DNA of 64,000 nt from JAPPLB01 sp965218555 (GTDB lineage: Bacteria > Acidobacteriota > Terriglobia > Bryobacterales > UBA6623): the NCBI GenBank assembly GCA_965218555.1, contig OZ244625.1, forward strand, positions 1,054,001 through 1,118,000, read 5' to 3'. How positions within the stretch are numbered: the stretch's first letter is position 1; each line of letters opens with the position of its first letter. Both the position numbers and the translations under genes were made by a program. The notes below the pieces were generated by a model. The model had not been told where the DNA came from and did no database searches. It saw only the letters and a program-made list of their open reading frames with translations. Positions 17,833 through 25,491 of this stretch are shown here, piece after piece.

Positions 17833-19161
17833 ATGACAAAGACTTGGCGTGTTTCCCGAAGGACGATCCTCCGTGGCTTGGGCGCGAGCGTTGCGCTGCC
17901 GCTGCTCGACATCATGGAGCCCGTTGCCGCCGCCGCCCGAGTCGGCGGCTCTTCCAACGCTCCCAAGCGCTTGGCCTGCATCTTCCAGCCCAACGGAGTG
18001 TATCCCAAAAACTGGGATCCGGCAGGCGAAGGGTTCGACTACGAGCTGTCTCCGATTCTTGAACCGCTGGCCCGGGTCAAAAGCGACGTTACCGTGCTTT
18101 CCAACCTGTCGACCGGCGTGAAGGGTCACGTCCAGGCGACCTCCTCTTTCCTCACCGGCACGCCGCTCTCACGCAGGGCCAGTGGCCCCGCGGTGACGCG
18201 AGCCAATATGGGCGTCTCGCTCGATCAGTTCACGGCGAAGCACATTGGCGGTGAAACCAGGATTCGATCGATCGAGCTCGGCCTCGATCCACCACGCTCC
18301 GGAGGGGAGAACAATCTTCCGATCTCTTTCGCCAACACCGTTTCGTGGGCCGGGAACGATACGAAGATCGAGCCGGAGATCAACCCGCGGGCGGCGTTCG
18401 ACCGCCTTTTCGGCGGAAGCAAGAAGACGCCGCTCGAGTTGGATTTCGAGCGGAGCCTGCTCGATCGGGTCGCGGACGATACGCAACGCATCCAAAAGAA
18501 GGCGAGCCTGGCCGACCGCCGCAAGCTCGACGAGTACCTGACAGCCGTGCGCGACGTGGAAAAGAGAATTCAGGAGAGCATGAAGCCGCGCGAATCGGCC
18601 TGGAAGCCGTTGACCGAGCCGGAGCTGGTGCGGCCTGGAGACCGCTTGCCGGAAAGCCGCGACAAGCACCTGCGCATGATGATGGATTTGTTGGTGCTAT
18701 CGCTGTGGACCGACACGACGCGCGTCGCGACGCTCATGATGGCTCATGGGTTCTCGCGCCAGAACTTCACGTTCATCGGTGTCAACAGCGATCACCACTC
18801 GATCTCTCACCACAAGGAAAGCTCCGGCCTCGTCGCCGACTACACGAAGGTCAGCCGCTGGTACGTTGAGCAGTTCGTCTATCTCGTCGAGCGGATGAAG
18901 GCCATCGACGAGAGTGGTGCTTCGTTGCTGGACAACGCCATCGTTCTCTACGGATCGGGCCTGAAAGACGGCAACGGTCACACGACGAAGAACCTGCCGG
19001 TTCTGCTCGCCGGCCGCGGCAAGGGCGCGCTGAACCCCGGCCGCCACGTTGTTCTGCCCGAAGATACGCACATCACAAGCCTGCACCTGACGCTGGCGCA
19101 GAAGATGGGCGTAAAAACAGACCGCTTCAACAACAACACCGACATCATCAAGAACCTCTAG
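17833..19161 (+). CDS. Tat-exported DUF1552 protein
   Basis: A 442-residue DUF1552 (PF07586) protein. The start ATG 17833 gives MTKTWRVSRRTILRGLGASV, a textbook twin-arginine signal, followed by ALPLLDIMEPVAAAA. Family landmarks are CIFQPNGVYPKNWDP, LSPILEPLARVKSDVTVLSN, FTFIGVNSDHHSISHHK near residue 315 and DNAIVLYGSGLKDGNGH near 370. DUF1552 resembles DUF1501 in layout, but its activity is unknown. It lies directly downstream of the DUF1592 gene with repeat copy 3 between, and upstream of the NHL gene; the usual genomic pairing supports a joint function. A frame open upstream to 17707 is repeat-derived and was not used. Confidence 0.92.
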   Translation: MTKTWRVSRRTILRGLGASVALPLLDIMEPVAAAARVGGSSNAPKRLACIFQPNGVYPKNWDPAGEGFDYELSPILEPLARVKSDVTVLSNLSTGVKGHVQATSSFLTGTPLSRRASGPAVTRANMGVSLDQFTAKHIGGETRIRSIELGLDPPRSGGENNLPISFANTVSWAGNDTKIEPEINPRAAFDRLFGGSKKTPLELDFERSLLDRVADDTQRIQKKASLADRRKLDEYLTAVRDVEKRIQESMKPRESAWKPLTEPELVRPGDRLPESRDKHLRMMMDLLVLSLWTDTTRVATLMMAHGFSRQNFTFIGVNSDHHSISHHKESSGLVADYTKVSRWYVEQFVYLVERMKAIDESGASLLDNAIVLYGSGLKDGNGHTTKNLPVLLAGRGKGALNPGRHVVLPEDTHITSLHLTLAQKMGVKTDRFNNNTDIIKNL

Positions 19162-19244
19162 CCGGGCCGCCTGACGGGGCGAACTACGCTCGAACGTCTC
19201 CGGCAGTCAACAAACCAGATCGATAGGAAGATACGGAGGTCACC

Positions 19245-20141
19245 ATGTTGAGGCGAACCACACTGTTGCTGCTGCTGGGCCTTTCACTCCTTCCTGGTGA
19301 TTCTCATCAGCGCCTGCCGTTCGAGCTCGATGCCTCTTGGCCCCGACTACCTTCCGGATGGAACCTGCTGGAAACGCCCGGCATTGCTGTCGGACCACAG
19401 CAGCAGGTGTACATCTTCCACAGAGGTGCTCATCCGATCATCGAGATCGACCGCGGCGGTAAGGTCGTCGGCTCGATGGGCGAGGGGCTGATCGGAGCCG
19501 CCCACGGCGTGGAGGTCGATCGAGACGGCCATGTTTGGGTCACCGATCGAGCGGATCACACCGTCTTGAAGCTCAACGATGCGGGACGCGTCCTGATGGT
19601 GATGGGCCGCAAGGGACAGGCCGGTGAAGGCGAAGACACCTTTGACGGCCCCACCGATATCGCCTTCGCCGAGAACGGCGATTTCTACGTCAGCGACGGT
19701 TACGGCAACTCACGCGTCTCCAAGTTCGCTGCCGACGGCTCCTTCCTGACCACCTGGGGCAAACCCGGCAAGGGCCCCGGCGAATTCGACCTGCCTCACA
19801 CCGTGGCGGTCGACGCGGACGGCAAAGTCTATGTCGGCGATCGTGAGAACTACCGCATCCAGATCTTCGACCCGAACGGCCAGTTTCTCAGCCAATGGGA
19901 TCACGTCGGCTCGCCTTGGGGTCTGCACATCACCCCCGAGCGGGAAATCTATATGGCCGACGGTCACAACAACCGTGTGCTCAAGCTCAACCTGGAAGGC
20001 AAAATCCTCGGTTCACTCGGCAAGAAGGGCAAGCTGCCGGGGCAGTTCAACTACGCGCACCACCTTGCCGTCGATCTGCTGGGAAACCTCTACGTCGCGG
20101 AAATCAAGAACTGGCGCGTGCAAAAGTTCCGCCCACACTGA
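19245..20141 (+). CDS. Exported NHL-repeat six-bladed beta-propeller
   Basis: A 298-residue protein with a short signal peptide (LLLLLGLSLLPGDS). About five or six NHL/propeller blades follow, each with the pattern hydrophobic-Asp-x-Asp-Gly then Val-x-D and a hydrophobic strand, for example VEVDRDGHVWVTDRADHTV, AVDADGKVYVGDRENYRI and LAVDLLGNLYVAEIKNWRV. The fold resembles peptidyl-alpha-hydroxyglycine alpha-amidating lyases and other propeller ligand-binders, but I cannot assign an enzyme activity. A good ribosome site (GGAGG six bases before ATG 19245) supports the start. It is the last gene of module C, and its stop lies inside the 92-bp repeat copy B. Confidence 0.85.
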   Translation: MLRRTTLLLLLGLSLLPGDSHQRLPFELDASWPRLPSGWNLLETPGIAVGPQQQVYIFHRGAHPIIEIDRGGKVVGSMGEGLIGAAHGVEVDRDGHVWVTDRADHTVLKLNDAGRVLMVMGRKGQAGEGEDTFDGPTDIAFAENGDFYVSDGYGNSRVSKFAADGSFLTTWGKPGKGPGEFDLPHTVAVDADGKVYVGDRENYRIQIFDPNGQFLSQWDHVGSPWGLHITPEREIYMADGHNNRVLKLNLEGKILGSLGKKGKLPGQFNYAHHLAVDLLGNLYVAEIKNWRVQKFRPH

Positions 20142-20229
20142 CCTGAAACATCCTCCCGATCAAGCGGCGTTGACACCGGTCCGGATGTTTCCCGCTTGTA
20201 TGATCCGAACGCGGGCGGAGGAAAAACTA
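20138..20229 (+). repeat. 92-bp duplicated element with interleaved complementary arms, copy B
   Basis: Same 92-base element as 11003-11094, with four substitutions. Arms: GAAACATCC 20145-20153 with GGATGTTTC 20183-20191, and CAAGCGG 20161-20167 with CCGCTTG 20192-20198. The TGA stop of the NHL gene (20139-20141) lies at its left edge, so it would be transcribed as that gene's 3' untranslated region. Confidence 0.85.
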
Positions 20230-20412
20230 GTCGACGCACGAAAAGGCTCTGATTCCACGGCCGTGCCCGCGTCGACTACTGTCGGAGCAATGGGAGAAGT
20301 TCCCCTGCTGCGCGAAGGAGAACGATCCCTTCGACTCAAGGTACTGAAGCCCTTCAGTCTTGTTTTCCCGCCCTGGCCTGCTTAGCATGAGTACAGGGAG
20401 GCCGGAATCCTG

Positions 20413-20592
20413 GCCTGCATTTCTCACCACGTGGCGAGGCGAAGTGCGTGAGAGGGCCGTCAGGACAAGGCGCGAGCCGCTCGGCGCGCGCAGGTGTACT
20501 TGACCCGTACGTCGAACACGGCAAGCAAGCGCAACGAAATCATGGCGGTCGTATCGCGTGCTCCCCCCATCAGGTGGTGTGAAATGCAGGTT
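20413..20592 (+). repeat. TIR-bounded dispersed repeat, copy 4
   Basis: About 180 bases, from GCCTGCATTTCTCACCACGT to TGGTGTGAAATGCAGGTT. It is the same family and orientation as the copies at 4767, 7697 and 17624. It lies in the 909-base gap between module C and module D. Confidence 0.87.
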
Positions 20593-20953
20593 AGGCCCAG
20601 GCGCATAGAGGGCGCGTCTTGCTCGCAAATCAGGAGTCGGAATGGCCGTTCTGTTTGCCGTGGGTACGAAAAGGTCGCACCACCGAAAATCGCCGCCCGG
20701 ACCGCCGCTCCCGCCGCCCAGTCACGGCTTGCCTGCCCGGAATTGCCCGGAATTGCCCGGAATTTCTCGGCAAAATATTGCCCCTGAGCAAGTGTCCGCA
20801 AACCGTCAGCCGTTCTGGGTGGGCCTCACGACGAGTGCCGTTCGCCGCAGCTTCTGTCGCCTTCCGGGCTCGTTCCGCTGCGGCGAACGCCAAATGAACC
20901 CATGCTGGGAAAGGGGAACGATCTATTTTGCGTTGACAACCCGCGTCGACTAC
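20593..20953. other. Intergenic stretch, no supported gene
   Basis: No family-like frame is found. It contains three near-tandem units of GCCCGGAATT around 20737-20763 and then ordinary GC-rich sequence up to a candidate promoter. Confidence 0.55.
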
Positions 20954-20982
20954 TTTTCACGGCGTTGGGACGGGAGTATAAT
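20954..20982 (+). promoter_or_regulatory. Candidate sigma70-type promoter for module D
   Basis: A perfect TATAAT (20977-20982) lies 17 bases after TTTTCA (20954-20959), a four-of-six match to TTGACA. Transcription would start near 20989 and leave about 60 bases of leader before the DUF1501 start at 21051. A better TTGACA at 20933 is 38 bases from the -10 box and too far to serve. Confidence 0.42.
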
Positions 20983-21050
20983 CGAGTTGTATCCGAGGAG
21001 TTGCAAACCCGGCGCACCAGACCCCGATAGACTCATCTGAGAAGGTTTTC

Positions 21051-22526
21051 ATGCCGAACCGCACATTGCTCGCTGGAATGAGACCGACGCTTTCACGACG
21101 CGGACTGCTCGAGATGACCGGCCTGGGGTTCGGCAGCCTGGCTCTGGCGGGGCTCGTGGAATCGGAATCGTTGCGGGCGGCCGGTCCAGTCTACAACGAT
21201 CTCGAACCGCGCGAGGGGCATTTCCCGGCTCGGGCGAAGGCCGTCATTCAGTTCTGCCAGAACGGCGGGCCGAGCCAGATGGATCTGTTCGATCCCAAGC
21301 CCGAGCTTACCAGACGCGCCGGGAAACCGCATCCGGACGGCGTCGAGATCCACCAGCCGAACAACGATAACGTCCTGATGCCAAGCCCGTTCGAGTTCCG
21401 GCAGCACGGCGAATCGGGGATGACGCTGGCGGATATCCTGCCGCACCAGGCCACGCAAGTGGATGAGATATGCCTCGTCCGCTCGATGTATACCGAGCAC
21501 AACAATCATCCCGAAGGGTTGCACATGCTCCAGACGTGCAACATCTTTCCGGGTCGGCCGGTCATGGGCGCCTGGATCACCTACGCCCTCGGCAGCGAGA
21601 ACCAGAACCTGCCGGCTTATGTCGTTCTGCGCGATCCGGAAGGCTACAGCACCAGCGGCAAGCTCGTTTGGTCGAGCGGTTTTCTGCCGGCTCTCTACCA
21701 AGGCGTGGAATTCAGCTCGACCGGAACGCCGGTACACCATCTGAGCCCGGTAGATCCAAGACCTCCGGGTGCGCAGCGAGAGAGCTTGGATTTCCTGTCG
21801 AAGCTGAACGCCGAACATCTGCGCAACCATCCGGGAGAGTCTGAGCTCGAGGCGCGCATACAGAACTACGAGATGGCCGCCGGTATGCAGTTGGCGGCCA
21901 CGGAGGTGCTGGATCTCGCGAAGGAATCGGAGGCCACCCGCAAGGCTTATGGCCTGGACGATGACATCACGGCAAGCTACGGGGCCCGCTGTTTGATGGC
22001 CCGCAGACTGGTCGAAGCCGGCGTGCGATTCGTGCAGATCTTTCCGGGCAAGGGGCAGATTTGGGACCACCACGGTGAGCTGGCTACTCGATTGCCGAAA
22101 GTCTGTGCACGAACCGACAAACCCGTGGTCGCTCTGCTCAAGGATCTCAAGTCCCGGGGACTGCTCGACAGCACGATCCTTATGTGGGCCGGTGAATTCG
22201 GGCGCCTCCCGACGACGCAGAACTCAGACGGCCGAGACCACAATCGGCATGCGTTCAGCTTGTGGCTCGCGGGCGGAGGATTCAAAAAAGGCCTCACCTA
22301 CGGGGAGACCGATGAATTCGGCTACAAGGCAACAGCCAATCGGGTGAGCGTCCCGAGCCTGCAAGCGACGATCTTTCATCAGTTGGGCATTGATCACAAG
22401 AAATTGACATACCTTCACGAAGGCCGCGAGCAAACACCGACCGACGCCACGGTGACCGGTGGGGAAGTCGTGCCCGACTTGATCGACAACCTGGTTCACA
22501 GCTCGCCGGCGGAAGCAACCGCCTGA
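21051..22526 (+). CDS. Tat-exported DUF1501 protein
   Basis: A 491-residue DUF1501 protein, third in the window. The N terminus has SRRGLLEMTGLGFGSLALAG, a twin-arginine signal, at about residues 15-34. Landmarks: FCQNGGPSQMDLFDPKPEL, RQHGESGMTLADILPHQ, YTEHNNHPEGLHMLQTCN, ILMWAGEFGRLPTTQ and DHNRHAFSLWLAGGG. AGAAGG a few bases upstream supports ATG 21051. Unlike modules A and B, this DUF1501 gene precedes its DUF1553 partner, whose start comes one base after this stop, so the two are clearly cotranscribed. Function is unproven, and sulfatase/phosphatase-like chemistry is only inferred from the superfamily. Confidence 0.93.
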   Translation: MPNRTLLAGMRPTLSRRGLLEMTGLGFGSLALAGLVESESLRAAGPVYNDLEPREGHFPARAKAVIQFCQNGGPSQMDLFDPKPELTRRAGKPHPDGVEIHQPNNDNVLMPSPFEFRQHGESGMTLADILPHQATQVDEICLVRSMYTEHNNHPEGLHMLQTCNIFPGRPVMGAWITYALGSENQNLPAYVVLRDPEGYSTSGKLVWSSGFLPALYQGVEFSSTGTPVHHLSPVDPRPPGAQRESLDFLSKLNAEHLRNHPGESELEARIQNYEMAAGMQLAATEVLDLAKESEATRKAYGLDDDITASYGARCLMARRLVEAGVRFVQIFPGKGQIWDHHGELATRLPKVCARTDKPVVALLKDLKSRGLLDSTILMWAGEFGRLPTTQNSDGRDHNRHAFSLWLAGGGFKKGLTYGETDEFGYKATANRVSVPSLQATIFHQLGIDHKKLTYLHEGREQTPTDATVTGGEVVPDLIDNLVHSSPAEATA

Positions 22527-22527
22527 G

Positions 22528-25476
22528 ATGCCTTTCATGCGAGAGTTCCGAAACCTCGCCGTCATACTGGGTTGTTTTGCAGCCACAGCCGCTGCTCAGG
22601 CGCCTCGATTCGAACGTGACGTCTTACCGATCGTCACCGCCAAGTGCTTGAGCTGCCATGGCGGCAATTCGATGGTCGGGCTGGACCTGAGGACGGCGGC
22701 GTCGCTCTTCAAGGGCAGCCACAACGGCCCGGTGTTGGTCAAAGGTTCACCCCAAGAAAGTCTTCTCTACCAAAAAATCTCCAGCCGGATGATGCCGCCG
22801 GAAGCGTTCAATCGGCCGTTGACGGAGGCGGAGATCGAAACGATCCGGTCATGGATCGAAGGGGGTGCGCTGTCGGACGCCCGGGAGGAGATCGTTCTTT
22901 CCGAGCAGGAGATCGAGAAGTTCAATCACGAGGCGCTGCCTGTTCTGAAAACTCATTGTGTCGGCTGTCATGGTGACGGGGAGCCGATGGGCGGGCTGGA
23001 TCTGCGCTCGCTCGCTTCATTGCTGAGAGGTAGCCAGAACGGTCCGGTGATCGTGGAGGGATCAGCAGACGCCAGTATCCTGATCCGCAAAGTTTCCGCG
23101 GGTGCGATGCCTCCGCCCGGCATGGGGCCCCGCGTTGACAAGCAGGAGTTGGAACGGCTGCGCCATTGGGTGGACACGTCGACGTTCGCAGTGCGCGCTG
23201 ACAAGGCGGGTGCGGAGCGGGAGACGTTCACGGAGAAAGAGGCGCCACCTATAACCGAAGAGGATCGACGTTACTGGGCCTTTCGCAAACCCCAGAATCA
23301 TCCGGCGCCGGCGGTCCGCGACAAGAAGCGCTTGCGCACGCCGATCGATGCGTTCGTATTGGCGCGGCTGGAGTCGGAAGGCCTCGGCTTTTCTCCCGAC
23401 GCTCCGAAGGAGGTCTTGCTGCGTCGTGCGTTCTTCGACTTGATCGGTCTGCCCCCGAGCCCCGAAGAGATCGATGTCTTCATGTCGGATACGGAGCCCG
23501 GCGCGTACGAGCGGCTGATCGACCGCCTTTTGGATTCACCGCACTATGGCGAGCGTTGGGGGCGGTATTGGCTGGACGCCGCGGGCTACATCGACACGAG
23601 TGGCTTCGACAACGACATTCCGACGATCGAAGTTTTCGAAGGGATCTGGCGGTACCGCGACTATGTCGTCAAAGCTCTCAACGACGACAAGCCCTATGAC
23701 CGCTTTGTCACGGAGCAGCTCGCGGGCGATGAGCTCGTCGACTGGCGCAATGCCCAGACGTATTCGGATAAGACGGTGGAAGCGCTCGTCGCAACCGGTT
23801 ACTTGCGGACGGCCTTCGATCGAACGGACCCCGACATCACCAACTTGTTCAAAGAACGCCACGACGTCTTGTTCGGCTTGATGGAAAAAGTATCGACAAG
23901 CCTGATGGGCTTGACACTCGGCTGCGCGCGTTGCCACAGCCATCGCTACGATCCGATCCCGCAGCGCGACTATTACCGTTTCTTCGCGTTGTTCACATCG
24001 GCCTACAACCCGATGGATTGGAAGCAGCCGAAGTTTCGCTACCTGCCCGACGTTGCCAAGCCCGAGCAGGAAGAGATCGATCGCCACAACGCTGAAATCC
24101 AGAAGCCCCTCGAAAAGCTCGAAGAAGAGCTTGCCGATCTACGAACGCCCTACGAGGACATGCTTCTCGACAAAAAGCTCGAGGCTCTACCGGAGGAAAT
24201 CCGTGCGGATGCGAAGGAGGCTGTGCGAGCGGACGAAGAGAAGCTCACCGACATTCAGAAGTACCTTCTTGAAAAATTCGGCGAGAAGCTGGCAGTAACG
24301 CCGGAGGAAGTGACCGCGCTTCTCGAGAAGAACGAGCAGCACCGAGCTGAGCAAGAAAGGATCAAGCGCCGCATTGCCACGCTCGAGGGCTACCGTCGCA
24401 GCTACGGAAAGATTCAGGCGCTCTGGGACGTGGGTCCGCCGCCGGCAACGCGTTTGCTGCAACGGGGCGCGGTGGAGTCCCCGGGTCCGAAAGTGAAGCC
24501 CGGGTTCTTGGAAGTCTTATCGAGGCCCGGGGAACCCGATGCCGATCGACCGGCTGAAGCGAAGGGGGAGACGAGCGGGTATCGCCTCGCTCTGGCCCAA
24601 TGGCTCACGAGCCCGGACCATCCGCTCACGGCGCGCGTGGCGGTGAACCGTATCTGGCAACACCATTTCGGCTTCGGTATCGTCGCCACCCCTGAGAACT
24701 TTGGGAAGCTGGGCGCGCAACCGACCCACCCGAAGCTGCTGGATTGGCTGGCCGTCGACTTCATGAAAAACGGCTGGAAAATGAAGCGGCTGCACCGGCT
24801 GATCATGACTTCGACGGTCTATCGTCAGACGTCGCGCCTGACGGACGCGGCCCATGTCGCAGCGAAGGCACGCGATCCGCTGAACAAGCTGTTGTGGCGC
24901 ATGAACATGCGGCGGCTGGAGGCCGAAGCGGTACGAGACGCTGTAATCGCCGTCAGCGGCAGGCTGGATCCGGCAGTCGGCGGGGACGCCATCCTGATCG
25001 AGCACGATGCGAGCGGTCTGCAGTCGATCGACCGCAACGACCCCACGCCGAACGCCGCTCGGCGTCGAAGCTTGTACGTGCTGGCGCGGCGCAACTATCC
25101 GCTGAATTTCCTGGAAGTATTCGATTATCCGCTGATGCAGACCAACTGCAACCGGCGCATCAACTCAGCGACGCCTCTGCAGTCGTTGACACTGATGAAC
25201 GACGAGTTCGTGTTGCAGCACGCCGAGTACCTCAAAGACCGCGTGAACGCCCTGTCCGAGACCGCGTCGATCGAGGGGATCATCGAAAGCGCCTACGGCC
25301 TTGCCTTGGCGCGAAAACCGAATGCCAAGGAAATGGCGATCTCGCGGGACCACCTCACGAAGCAGCGGGACCTTTACCGAAAATCAAACTTCACCGATGA
25401 GAAGGCATCCGGAAAGGCGCTGGCGAGCCTATGCCAGATGCTTCTCGCGAGCAACGAGTTCCTGTACGTGGAATAG
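22528..25476 (+). CDS. Exported protein with two PSCyt1 domains, DUF1549, coiled coil and DUF1553
   Basis: A 982-residue protein with a signal peptide (LAVILGCFAATAAAQA). It carries two tandem PSCyt1 domains, CLSCHGG at residues 40-46 with GLDLRT, and CVGCHGDG at 144-151 with GGLDLRS, clearly an internal duplication. DUF1549 follows (about 275-485) with the third CxxCH, CARCHSHRYDPIPQRDYY. A Glu/Lys-rich, strongly helical coiled-coil insertion spans about 512-628. DUF1553 covers about 690-960. Three CxxCH motifs imply up to three haems if they are functional (inference). It starts one base after the DUF1501 stop and ends 15 bases from the convergent hyuB gene. Confidence 0.92.
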   Translation: MPFMREFRNLAVILGCFAATAAAQAPRFERDVLPIVTAKCLSCHGGNSMVGLDLRTAASLFKGSHNGPVLVKGSPQESLLYQKISSRMMPPEAFNRPLTEAEIETIRSWIEGGALSDAREEIVLSEQEIEKFNHEALPVLKTHCVGCHGDGEPMGGLDLRSLASLLRGSQNGPVIVEGSADASILIRKVSAGAMPPPGMGPRVDKQELERLRHWVDTSTFAVRADKAGAERETFTEKEAPPITEEDRRYWAFRKPQNHPAPAVRDKKRLRTPIDAFVLARLESEGLGFSPDAPKEVLLRRAFFDLIGLPPSPEEIDVFMSDTEPGAYERLIDRLLDSPHYGERWGRYWLDAAGYIDTSGFDNDIPTIEVFEGIWRYRDYVVKALNDDKPYDRFVTEQLAGDELVDWRNAQTYSDKTVEALVATGYLRTAFDRTDPDITNLFKERHDVLFGLMEKVSTSLMGLTLGCARCHSHRYDPIPQRDYYRFFALFTSAYNPMDWKQPKFRYLPDVAKPEQEEIDRHNAEIQKPLEKLEEELADLRTPYEDMLLDKKLEALPEEIRADAKEAVRADEEKLTDIQKYLLEKFGEKLAVTPEEVTALLEKNEQHRAEQERIKRRIATLEGYRRSYGKIQALWDVGPPPATRLLQRGAVESPGPKVKPGFLEVLSRPGEPDADRPAEAKGETSGYRLALAQWLTSPDHPLTARVAVNRIWQHHFGFGIVATPENFGKLGAQPTHPKLLDWLAVDFMKNGWKMKRLHRLIMTSTVYRQTSRLTDAAHVAAKARDPLNKLLWRMNMRRLEAEAVRDAVIAVSGRLDPAVGGDAILIEHDASGLQSIDRNDPTPNAARRRSLYVLARRNYPLNFLEVFDYPLMQTNCNRRINSATPLQSLTLMNDEFVLQHAEYLKDRVNALSETASIEGIIESAYGLALARKPNAKEMAISRDHLTKQRDLYRKSNFTDEKASGKALASLCQMLLASNEFLYVE

Positions 25477-25491
25477 CTGCCGGCTGTTGGT

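Noticed and set aside
20737..20763. CRISPR-like repeat from three GCCCGGAATT units
   Set aside because: Units are about 10 bases with no spacers. No CRISPR array or cas gene was seen anywhere in the window.
20933..20982. TTGACA at 20933 with TATAAT at 20977 as one promoter
   Set aside because: Separated by 38 bases; only the nearer TTTTCA has workable spacing.
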